NCBI GenBank assembly: GCA_016169945.1
Contig: JADLSH010000254.1
Location: forward strand, 1,240,001 to 1,304,000
Length of the DNA: 64,000 nucleotides
Reading direction: 5' to 3'
Source: Trachythela sp. YZ-2020
Lineage: Eukaryota; Cnidaria; Anthozoa; Malacalcyonacea; Clavulariidae
Every line of letters starts with the position of its first letter. Positions within the stretch are counted from its first letter, which is position 1. Both the position numbers and the translations under genes were made by a program. The notes beneath the pieces are model-generated. The model was not told the DNA's origin and did no database searches. It saw only the letters and a program-made list of their open reading frames with translations. This document shows, one piece after another, positions 1-12,200 of the stretch.

Positions 1-220
1 GTTTTCCTGTAGTAACACTAGATCAATAAGGGATATGACCCTTACTGGACCTCTAGGGAGAACCATTTAGAACTGACAGAGCTATCCAGTATAAATGAAG
101 TTAGTTTAGGTTTTTTCCTGTAGTAACACTGGATCAATAGACCCTTATTGAGCCTCTATAGAGTGAACAGTTTATAACTGATAGAGCTATCCAGTATAAT
201 AAAGTGAATTTGTTTTTGTT
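1..220 (+). repeat. Two units of the ~113-bp SINE-tail repeat
   Basis: Two copies of the unit starting TTTCCTGTAGTAACACT and ending GAGCTATCCAGTATAAA lie just upstream of the first visible LRR exon. It is the same unit as the array at 4010-5695. Confidence 0.7.
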
Positions 221-235
221 TTATTTGGCATGTAG

Positions 236-3200
236 AGATTTGAGGTTCAATTCCATTCAGCGTATTGGCAGAGATGATCTTCAAGGCTTGACTAAATTGA
301 AAACTTTGTAAGTAATATAAAAACGGTGCATTGCTTCTTGATGTATGAGTAGTGTACACGCAGTCTTAAAATGCTTGATTCTAATGATTAAAAATCAGAA
401 TCAAGCATTTCCCCCCTCTCTGTAGAATCAAGCATCCCCCCCCCTTTATGTAGCTTCCATCCATTAGGCGTCCCCTTCCCCTTCACAACAAATAGATACA
501 TGTGTACTGATCCCCGTCATCTACCTCTCAAGCTTGCCTGAAATAAATAAGTCCGCCCCCCCCCCCTCCCCCCTGCCAGAGGGCTTCCGTGGGCTTAGAA
601 GATTCACGATAGTCAGTTTGATGTACTATTTCAAAAACGAGTTTGAGTGTTTGATCACGGTATCAAAATTCAAAATACGAGAATGCTAATGAATCTCGAG
701 GGGCGAAGCCCCGAGAGATTCATTAGCTTTCGAGTGTTTTGTTACTGTGATCAAACACGCAGAACGAGTTTTTGAAATGGCTTCTCAAAACGAAAGGCAG
801 TGAACCAATCAGGCGCCGTTTTAGGACAATTGCATTGATTTTTTGTTAAATTACGATGAATGAAACACTAGTGCTTGATTATCAAACACTCTAGTGTTTG
901 ATGCAGTGTTTTACCGGGTATGAAAGCCCATTCACGTGACGGAATGGAGCTGTCTGATTGAGTAAATTGCTAATGAATTATTGAGTTTGAGAATGAGATA
1001 TCTTATTGTATTTTGAAGACTGCTAAATGGCAACAATATCAGTCGTATTGAACCTGGGGCGTTCAGTGGACTTAGAAAATTAAAATATCTGTAAGTACAA
1101 CAAAATATTTTAACTTTGTACCCTAGCATGCAACATACCTGGACACAGACCTGCTACAACTTTTGCCTTCTTCCAACAACTTGTTATCGTCGTGTAATTC
1201 AACAATCTCTTAACACGTTGCGAGTTACGACCTTCTTTAACATGATAGAATCGCAGCTTTGTTGCAACGTTAAATTTTCCTTTTAGATATTTAAAACATA
1301 ATTTCTTGGAGTCACTGGATTCAGAAACATTCTTTGGTTTATCCAACTTAAATCAACTGTAAGTATATTTTCTAGCCGAGTATCAATTTACATACATACT
1401 TACATACATTATTCAGTTCACTCCCCATTGAGCCTTTTCAGTGACCGATTACATCAAGTATCTCGCTTATGTACTTAGCCTACACTATATATTTTACAAC
1501 AATTGTGATATTACTTTCCTAATCTGTATATCCTAACCCACCCAGTCAACTTTCTCTGTGGGAGGAAACTGGAGTGCCCGGAGAAAACCCACGACTTTCG
1601 GCAGAGCGCTGACTTACTCTTTTCACATGAGTGTGATGAGTAAAATCCCCAGCGACAATCGAACTCAAGACTCAGAAGTGAAAGGCGCTTGCTCTGACGA
1701 CTGCGCCACCGAAGCCCCACGTCATTTGGTCAAAGTCTAATGAGGATTTGATTCGTAATGTATTTTTGATATTTTAGATATCTTCACAATAATAAGATTG
1801 AACATATTGGTCAGAGAACATTTCAAGATCTAGATGCATTAGAAAGCTTGTAAGTCGAGTCTGGAAAGTCACGTCATCTTGATGAATTCTATAAAAACGA
1901 ACACTTCTCTCTAATACGGACACATTTCTGTATCCTTTGGTGCCCGTATTAGGGAGGTTTAACTGTAGTATGGTAAAATACGATGTTTAAATGTTTTCCT
2001 CTTGTTTTCCATGCAGGTTTTTATCCGACAACAAAATTCAAACTCTACAAAAAGGAACGTTCTCTTCTTTGTCTACTAGGTTGCATAGATTGTAAGTAAA
2101 ATCTTTTTAATAGACAAATTTTGCTAACCGTTGTAGCAAAGATGTAAACAGTATTAGCCAAATTTGTCAATTGTTTTGTTTTTTTTGGAAAACCCCACGA
2201 AAACACATCGGCTTGTTGACAACATGCTACAAGTCTGTCACTGCCAGAGGACCTAGTGTTGCATTTTTCGCAACCGTTCCTGGTTAGGTCTTAAATTGTG
2301 TATATATCTACTCACTTGGATTATCCACCAAACCCAGTATTCTAGCTCAACCAAGTGAAGTGCAACAAAATCTTTGAATGCTACAAGTCTGTTGCGAAGA
2401 CATTTTACGTGTGTACTTATCAACGTATTTTAATAATCAAATATCAATTTTTCTTTCAGACATTTAGAACGCAATCCTCTGCAATGTACATGTGATCTAC
2501 TTTGGCTCTCACGATTTCTCCGTAAACTAAAGTCAAACAGCAAGAAATCGACATGCTCTACGCCACCCCACCTTGAACATCGTAAGATAGTCACGCTCAC
2601 ACCCGAAGACTTAAACTGCAGTGAACCTAAATTCATTAAAATGCCATTAGATATCGTAATTAGTTCCAGACCTCCAAGTCGCGCGTACTTCTATTGTCAG
2701 GCCAGTGGTCATCCGACGCCAACGATCACGTGGTTAAAGAATCGGGTGCAGTTGGACCCGGATGAACATTATGTCGTCCTGGATGATGGAACTTTAGAGA
2801 TCCACCAGCCAGGCAAAGATGACGAAGCGACCTATCATTGTCTAGCCCGAAACTCCGCTGGACAGAAAGTATCAGGCGCACGTTTGATGTATTATGAGGA
2901 GGAAGGTGGGTAGAGCTTCCTGTATAAATAAAGTTAGTTTAGTTTAGGTTTCCTCCTGTAGTAACACTAAACCCATAAAGAATGGCCCCTACTGGACCAC
3001 AAACCACTGCAGTTTAATGTCGAATACTACCTACACTGGACCTCCACGTTTGAAATATATTTTTCAGGTAGTTCAGACACAAACCACGGCAGCTTATTGT
3101 AGAATACTACCTACACTGGACCTCCACGTTTGAAATATATTTTTTAGGTAGTTCAGACACAAACCACGGCAGCTTATTGTAGAATACTACCTACACTGGA

Positions 3201-6200
3201 CCTCCATTTTCATCCATATTTATCCATATTTTATCCACAGTTGCTCCTAAGTTCATCGATACTCCAGAAGACACCCAGGTGGTAGAAGGCAATGCAGTGA
3301 TATTAAAGTGTTCGTCGCAGGGAATCCCGAATCCTAGGATCACTTGGAGTAGAAATAGTCATCTCATAACTCCATCTCGGCGTGTACGTATCTTAAGGTC
3401 TGGAGCATTACAAATATCAGAAGCAAGAAGACGGGATCATGGACAATATACCTGTCGAGCTCAGAATAAAGTGGGGTACATCACGAGATCTGCTAGACTT
3501 GTCGTGAAAAGTAAGTCAGTGAGGTTATTACAACCAGTACACGGCTCTCTAATGTGCTATTCCAATTTTAAACCGCACCCCCCTGTTGAGGAACCCCTTT
3601 CTTTTGCACCCCTCTCATTGAATTTCCAAAGAACTAAAGCGCCCCCCCCCCGCGCCACCCGTGGAATTGACTACTACCCCAAGGAAATTCCGATAAAATT
3701 TGTGTCAGTCCCCCTGGAATTGTATGCTATCCCCCATGGAAATACGAAAATATGCCATCCCCCATGGAATCTAAGACCCTCCCCATGGAAATTCCAAAAT
3801 AAATGTAACTCCCCTCCCCCTTGGAATTCCAAACTTCCTCAACAGGGGGGGGGTTCGGATTAAAATTGAAATAGTCCAATTGTACAATTATTTGTGTTGG
3901 TATCATCGTGGTGTTAGTACATTTGTCTTTGTCTCTGTAACCAGGCTTTGATTTCTACAACATGCAGTTCTCTGATTATAATTTCCCCTCAAACGCATCT
4001 GAGACTGAACCAATAAGCAATGATCCTTACTGGACCTCTAGGAAGAACAGTTTAGAACTGAAAGAGCTATCCAGTATAAATAAAGTTAGTTTAGTTTAGG
4101 TTTCCTCCTGTAGTAACACTGGATCAATAAGAGATGACCTTCACTGGACCTCTCGGGAGAACAGTTTAGAACTGAAAGAGCTATCCAGTATAAATAAAGT
4201 TAGTTTAGTTTAGGTTTCCTCCTGTAGTAACACTGGATCAATAAGGGATGATCCTTACTGGACCTCTAGGGAGAACAGTTTAGAACTGATAGAGCTATCC
4301 AGTATAAATAAAATTAGTTTAATTTAGGTTTCCTTCTGTAGTAACACTGGATCAATAAGAGATGACTCTTACTGGACCTCTAGCAAGAACAGTTTAGAAC
4401 TGATAGAGCTATCCAGTATAAATAAAGTTAGTTTAGTTTAGGTTTCCTCCTGTAGTAACATTGGATCAATAAGAGATGATCCTTGCTGGACCTCTAGGAA
4501 GAACAGTTTAGAACTGATAGAGCTATCCACTTTAAAGAAAGTTAGTTTAGTTTAGGTTTCCTCCTGTAGTAACATTGGATCAATAAGAGATGACCCTTAC
4601 TGGACCTCTAGGAAGAACAGTTTAGAACTGATAGAGCTATCCAGTATAAATAAAGTTAGTTTAGTTTAGGTTTCCTCCTGTAGTAACATTGGATCAATAA
4701 GAGATGACCCTTACTAGACCTCTAGGGAGAACAGTTTAGAACTGATAGAGCTATCCAGTATAAATAAAGTTAGTTTAGTTTATGTTTCCTCCTGTAGTAA
4801 CATTGGATCAATAAGAGATGACTCTTACTGGACCTCTAGGAAGAACAGTTTAGAACTGATAGAGCTATCCAGTTTAAATAAAGTTAGTTTAGTTTAGGTT
4901 TCCTCCTGTAGTAACACTGGATCAATAAGGGTGACCCTTACTAGACCTCTAGGGAGAACAGTTTAGAACTGATAGAGCTATCCAGTATAAATAAAGTTAG
5001 TTTAGTTTAGGTTTCCTCCTGTAGTAACATTGGATCAATAAGAGATGACCCTTACTGGACCTCTAGGAAGAACAGTTTAGAACTGATAGAGCTATCCAGT
5101 ATAAATAAAGTTAGTTTAGTTTATGTTTCCTCCTGTAGTAACATTGGATCAATAAGAGATGACTCTTACTGGACCTCTAGGAAGAACAGTTTAGAACTGA
5201 TAGAGCTATCCAGTTTAAATAAAGTTAGTTTAGTTTAGGTTTCCTCCTGTAGTAACACTGGATCAATAAGGGTGACCCTTACTGGACCTCTAGGAAGAAC
5301 AGTTTAGAACTGATAGAGTTATCCAGTATAAATAAAGTTAGTTTAGTTTAGGTTTCCTCCTGTAGTAACACTGGATCAATAAGGATGACCCTTACTAGAC
5401 CTCTAGGGAGAACAGTTTAGAACTGATAGAGCTATCCAGTTTAAATAAAGTTAGTTTAGTTTAGGTTTCCTCCTGTAGTAACACTGTATCAATAAGGATG
5501 ACCCTTACTAGACCTCTAGGGAGAACAGTTTAGAACTGATAGAGCTATCCAGTATAAATAAAGTTAGTTTAGTTTAGGTTTCCTTCTGTAGTAACACTGG
5601 ATCAATAAGGATGACCCTTACTGGACCTCTAGGAAGAACAGTTTAGAACTGATAGAGCTATCCACTTTAAAGAAAGTTAGTTTAGGTTTTCTCATGGTAG
5701 TACAGGACCGGTCACTCTTTTTACCATGTTGCACGATGGTGCTGATGTTGAAACCACCTGCTATTATTTGACATATTTTGCCTATAGCAACTCCGGTTTT
5801 CAGTTTGAAACCTGCTGCAGTAACGGAAGTAGTTGAAGGAACTTCAGCCTCGCTTTCATGTCGTGCGGATGGTTATCCTACGCCCGCTATGACTTGGTTC
5901 AAAGACGGAACACGATTACCATCTGAAGAACGTCACGTGATCTTGACGACCGGAAGTCTGAGGATATTGCTAGTAGAACCACGTGATGAGGGCATGTACA
6001 CATGTCAAGCTATCAATGTGATTGGTGTACGAACTGCGCGATCTAGGCTTGTCGTCAAACCTAAAGGTGAAGAATTTAATACTCTTCTTGTGTGCAGTGT
6101 AAATGTGATATGTAACCAGTTGTAGTCGCCATACGATTGGTGATTTGTAGTTGACGGTTGTAATTGTATAAATATCGTGTGGGCTGTTGAGTTGTCGTGA

Positions 6201-9200
6201 GTTGAGTTCCAGTAAAAACACTTATCACAGCCACTCAAGGGATAAAAAGGAAGCAGTATTTTACCTTCAGGCTGAGTGGCTGATGATAAACATTACCCAA
6301 CATTTTATATCTTCACCTTGGCCGACACTGAACCCCAACGTTTTGTAATCTAAGATAGTTTTAAATACCTGTTTGGATTGGTGGGTTTCATTAAGTGTTA
6401 CATGGTAGTTGATGGTGGTCAACTGGAGAAATGTAGACACTTATTGGAGAAATATTCTAAACAAACACTAGCATCACTCTAGTACAGACACAGGAACTTG
6501 TGGTTAGCTCTTGCCAACTGGACTCTGTAGCTCAGTGGTCAGAGCACTGCACCGGAATCGCAGGGCCACAGGTTCAATTCCTGCCAGTGGGCCTATAGTT
6601 GCCTTTATCGCTGATCATGGTTAGTTCTAAAATATGTATATAATTTTCGCTGCAAATTTTCATCTACAAAAACCTTCCAACTTATAGGAGCAAGATCGAT
6701 AGTGCTTAGTGGAACCCACCTGTTTGATATCTTCATCGAACTACCTTGATTTAAATTATTTAACCATTCCTTTACTAGCCAAACCCGAGATAGTGTCAAT
6801 CTCACAAGATAAGGTCGTCAATGTTAGTGATCTCGTCACCTTAACTTGCGTGGCACAAGGTGATCCCAAGCCTCTTGTCACGTGGGTCAAGGATGATATA
6901 CGCGTGACCAATGGCAATAGATTCGTGTTACAATCATCTGGTGAACTGAGTATCAAGGAGATTGGTAAAAACGATGAGGGGAATTATCAATGTGTGGCTA
7001 GGAATGATGTTGGCTCTGATATTAAGACTGTCAGAGTTGTAATTAGAGGTAAGTCAATGATTTGTGAAAATATGAAATCTATTTGTGTTAGTTAGGTTCA
7101 GCTGTACTGCTTAGGTTTTACGAAAAGAAGGAAAAGCATCTCTCATTTTTTCTCTAAAAGTCAGACATTCAATAAATATGCACCTCCAAAAGACATAATT
7201 TTTTCCGTTTCTTATGTAAATCTACGGCTACTTCTAACATTTATTTTTGATCATCGTTTTCAGCATCTTATAAGCTTTAAAATGAGTTGTGAAATTCTAA
7301 AGAAACCAGTCTAAATCTACATTATGAATTCTCTTTATCTTTCAGCTTCAACAGAACGTCCTGGAGACAAGTTCGTCAACTCTTCCATCTTGAAAGCAAT
7401 AGAAGCGATCAATCGAGCTATCCAGACAACAATACAACGTCTGTTTGAAGGAACTAGGCCCAGGTCCCCTAGTGATCTGCTCGCCTTGTTCCGCTTCCCA
7501 ACTAAACAGGCTATTGAGATTGCCCGAGCCGCTGAGGTACGTGACGTCACTTCCGATTGTGTCCGTATTAGAGAGGTGTCCGTATTAGAGAGGTGTCCAT
7601 ATTAGAGAAGTGTCCGTATTAGAGAGATGTCTGTATTAGAGAGATGTCCGTATTAGAGAGATGTCTGTATTAGAGAGGTGTCCGTATTAGAGATGTGTCC
7701 GTATTAGAGATGTGTCCGTATTAGAGAGGTGTCCGTATTAGAGAGGTGTCCGTATTAGAGAGGTGTCCGTATAAGAGAGGTGTCCGTATTAGAGAGGTGT
7801 CCGTATTAGAGAGGTGTCCGTATTAGAGAGGTGTCCGTATTAGGGAGATGTCCGTATTAGGGAGATGTCCGTATTAGGGAGATGTCTCTATTAGAGAGGT
7901 GTCTGTATTAGAGAGGTGTCCGTATTAGAGAGGTGTCCGTATTAGAGAGATGTCCGTATTAGAGAGGTGTCCGTATTAGAGAGGTGCCTGTATTAGAGAG
8001 ATGTCCGTATTAGAGAGGTGTCTGTATTAGAGAGATGTCCGTATTAGGGAGATGTCCGTATTAGGGAGATGTCCGTATTAGAAATATCAAGATTCTCATC
8101 AGCCCTATGAGTATTGCTCTAAACAAAAGGATGCAAATGTCGACGCACACAACAATTGCTTGAATAAAACTAAATCCGTAATGACTCAGATAGACAGCGA
8201 TATAATCCACTCCCAAAGTAGACTAAGCGACGATCCGATTATTGTGCTTGAAAACGAAGGAGCGGGACTTATCAAAGCTAATGATAAAGCTAATGATGTT
8301 ATTTTAGACATTGAGGAACTTAAATCGGGTCAAGAAATCAACAGAGAAATTATACGAACTTTGTCTCAATCTGTTGAACAAATAGTTGAGTTTATGGGCC
8401 AGTGTAAAGGTGAAAAATCAGTTGAAAATGGGGGGAAGTTAGTTAAAAATCGAAATGGCAAACCTGCCACCGATATGCATATTTTAACTCACGCCCAAAC
8501 AAAAGAAATCAATGAAACGACTAATCCCAACGCCCCCGACATTAGTATAATCGAGATATCTGATCAAAACAACGTTGGCGCGGCAAATCCAAATAACGCT
8601 GGAACCGATAATGTTTCAGCTTCAGAAATCGCCGGTAGGAACGAAATACCCGCACCATACCAAGATAGGTTCCCCCGATACACAAAAAAACCTAAATCTC
8701 ACGTTCCATGTCCCTTTTTACGAAAAAAGGGTCATTGCCTGAAGGGTTCGAAATGTGATTTCTTCCACGCTATTTCACAACAGTCCCTTCAACCACACCA
8801 ACAACAATTTTTTCCACCCCCTTTTTACGGACAAACCCCATACCCCCCCCAAAGTCCCCTAAATACTATGAGACACCCTTTTTTTTATCCCCATGTAAAC
8901 TACCCTTATATGCCTCCCCTGATGGACATCCCAACAAGACCACCCAGTCATTATTAAACGAATCTGTTGACCTTCCAAATAACTGTACACTGCCATGTAA
9001 GCCCCTTACTACAGAATTCCATCAACTTAATACCACTACATTAAAACAGAGGATTAGTAATTTTATTCCAAAATTAATGGTGACTAATGTGAGATCTTTG
9101 GCCCCTAAAATAGACGAAGTCCGTGAATTCATGATGGAAAATGAGATAAACTTATCCTTTCTAACTGAAACTTGGCTCAATGACTCAATTACAGACAGCG

Positions 9201-12200
9201 TTGTAAGCATACCTGGGTTTACAATCATACGCAAAGATAGATCTATAAACAACCATGGCGGAATCTGTATTTATATCAGAGACGGTGATACGAAACTCAA
9301 AATCCTTTCAGAAATTTCATGTTGTTCCGAACACGAAATCTTATGGCTTCATATAAAACCTAGACGACTTCCTCGTGAATTTTCCTCAATCATAGTTGCC
9401 GTCCTATACCACCAGTGCCGACGATTTCAGCATGCAGAGTCACTTATTTCAGACACTGAGCGAAGTCGAAGCAAAATTTTATAGCTGCGGTATTATCATT
9501 GCCGGGATTTCAATCGTCTAAATGTGAATCAAATAATTAAGCATTTTCGGTTGAAACAAATTGTTAAATCACCAACTCGAGGCGAAGCAATACTTGATCT
9601 TATATTAACTAACATGCATGAGTTCTACAAGTCTCCGCAAATACTCCTCCAATTGGATTATCTGATCACAACACAGTTGTAGTTTCACCCACCCACATTG
9701 TGAAGAAAGCAAACCTACATTTGTATACAAACGAGACCTTCGTCAGAGTAAGAAAGATGCCATGGGGAGATTTTTACAATCAATCCTTTGGCCTGAAATT
9801 TTTGCTCAATCACAAAGCTGCGAAGATATGGCGAATTTTTTTATGACATTGTATCTATTGGTCTTGACCTCCTCATGCCAATTAAACGGATTAAGAAAAT
9901 CTCTGCAGATGTTCCTTGGATGACCGATAAATTGAAAACATTTATAAAAAAAAGACAAGAAGCCTTTTTCAGTTACGGTCCAAAATCCAACTGCTTTAAA
10001 TACTACCGAAATATTGTCAATCGTGAGAGAAAAGCGTGTAAATCAAAATACTATACGACCCAGGTTCACAGTAAAGAAAAAGATAACCCTAAAGCTTGGT
10101 GGAGTGAAATTAAACGCCTAGGAGGAATGAAATCAATGAATAGCTCCCTAATAAATTTGATAAATATCGCTGGTCTTGAAGATATATCGGAACAAGAACT
10201 AGCAAACAGAATAAATATAGCCTTTCTTGAGCCCTTATCAGAATATCAACTATCTTCACCGTTAGATCGACTTAACTTAGAGGAAAACCCAGAATTCTTA
10301 GAAGTTTCTGAAGAAAGGGTTTTGTTACATCTACAAAAACTCAACTCTAGTAAAAGTGGTGGCCCTGACGAAGTGCCCAATTGGCTCTTGCGAGAGTATG
10401 CTGTAATCCTTGCCCTCCCAATTAGTTTACTCCTAAATGCATCCTACAAACAACAACGCCTACCTGCAATATGGAAACTTGCGAATGTTTCACCGCTGCC
10501 AAAAGTAAAAATAGTACAGGACCTGAAAAAAGAACTTAGGCCCATTTCATTAACACCTAATATTTCGAAGGTTGCAGAGCATTTCGTTGTTAATGATTAT
10601 GTGAAACCAGCTGTTTTGAAGAAAATTGACCCCAATCAGTATGGAGCAATTCCTAAATCATCGACGATCTTTGCTCTTCTTAGTATGGTGCATAACTGGA
10701 CCTCCGGGCTTGACGGTACCGGTTCTACAACTAGAATCATTTTATTTGATTACCAAAAAGCTTTTGATCTAATTGATCATAGAATTTTGTTTAATAAGCT
10801 ACTTCAGTTAGATCTACCACGAAGTGTTATAAACTGGATTATTGATTTCTTAAGTAACAGATTCCAAAGAGTCAAACTTTCACAAGGATGTTTTTCAGAT
10901 TGGGGTGCAGTACCTTCCCTCAAGGCACCATTTTGGGTCCATGGCTCTTTTAATCTTGATAAATGATTTATCTATCACAGATACTGACTTATGGAAATAC
11001 GTGGATGATACGACAGTATCGGAAACAGTTGACAAAAACCAACAGAGTAGAGCACAGACAATTGCTAATGAGATGTCACAATGGTCCCAAAACAATAAAA
11101 TGAAGCTGAATGAAGAGAAATGTAAGGAGCTCCGTATTTCCTTCTCAAAAGTCCTCGTGATTTTAACCCGATACTTATTAACAATAAAAGTATTAGAGTC
11201 GTAAAATCCGTTAAACTTCTGGGCTTGTCATTCGATAATAACCTGACGTGGAATTTACATATCGAAGAGGTAGTTAAAAAGTATCCAAACGAATCTATTA
11301 CCTGATCCAACTCAAACGGGCCAGTATTCCTCGGAATGATCTGGTTCTATTTTATGTTACATGTATTCGATCAGTTATCGACTATGGTATCCCTGTCATT
11401 TACTATTCGTTGCCAAAATACTTGCGTTCCGAATTGGAAAGATTACAAAAAAGAGCTATTAGAATTATCTGTCCAAACACTAATTACGAAGACGCTTTAA
11501 TTAGTTGTGGATTGAGTCACTGTCTGTTCATCATGAAAATATTTGCACTAGTTTATTTCAAACAGTAGTTGCTGATGAAAATCATAAGTTACGAAGTTTA
11601 CTGCCACCTACACATACTTCTTTTTATGATTTAAGAAACGATAGGAAATTTGAAATTCCTAGATGTAACACAAATCGTTTTCAATCTAGTTTTTTTGTGG
11701 CTTCGTGCCGCAAATCATTTATCTAATGCTATTGAAATGACTTAATATTTTTAATAATTTTAAATTTTATAGTATATTAAAGTAATAAACATCTTGTATA
11801 TATAATATTTATATGGAATGTCATTATAATGGCTTGATAAACTCTTCTTTTATATTCTCGTAATTAGTTAAATTTTCTTGTAAAAATACGCAATTCAGCC
11901 TATGGCTGCGAAGTATTTTATTAAATCTATCTATCTATCTATCTATCTATCATTAGAGAGATGTCTGTATTAGAGAGGTGTCTGTATTAGAGAGATGTCC
12001 GTATTAGGGAGATGTCTGTATTAGAGAGGTGTCTGTATTAGAGAGATGTCCGTATTAGGGAGATGTCCGTATTAGTGAAGTGTCTGTTTGTAAGAAGAGT
12101 TTCGACTGTATCTATATTTCTGTTTAGGTGTTCGAGACAACGATCCAACTGATACACGAAGATGTCGAGAAAGGCAAAATGTTAAACATCAGTGAAATAT

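Larger units (their letters stand above)
8083..11951 (+). mobile_element. CR1/L2-like non-LTR retrotransposon, decayed
   Basis: A 3.9-kb insertion interrupting the 17-bp minisatellite in a peroxidasin intron. It has ORF1 (8181-8957), an apurinic-endonuclease and reverse-transcriptase ORF2 broken by frameshifts (9077-11726), an AT-rich 3' end with CCTATGGCTGCGAAGTATTT, and a short-repeat tail (TCTA)n at 11930-11951. ATTAGA flanks both sides (8077-8082 and 11952-11957), but this is also part of the minisatellite unit, so it is only suggestive as a target-site duplication. The clade is judged from the overall RT pattern and the simple-repeat tail and is uncertain. Confidence 0.85.

Noticed and set aside
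1558..1740. Open frame of 60 codons on the plus strand
   Set aside because: It lies antisense to a tRNA-derived SINE and has no domain.
3511..3863. Extension of the peroxidasin Ig2 exon past 3510
   Set aside because: The donor AAA|GTAAGT at 3511 is strong, the next Ig exon joins in phase, and the extension is low-complexity Pro-rich sequence from C runs.
6520..6595. tRNA gene, also at 37552-37627
   Set aside because: A- and B-box-like words are present, but the anticodon loop lacks U33 and the acceptor stem does not close. The shared downstream tail shows these are SINE heads.
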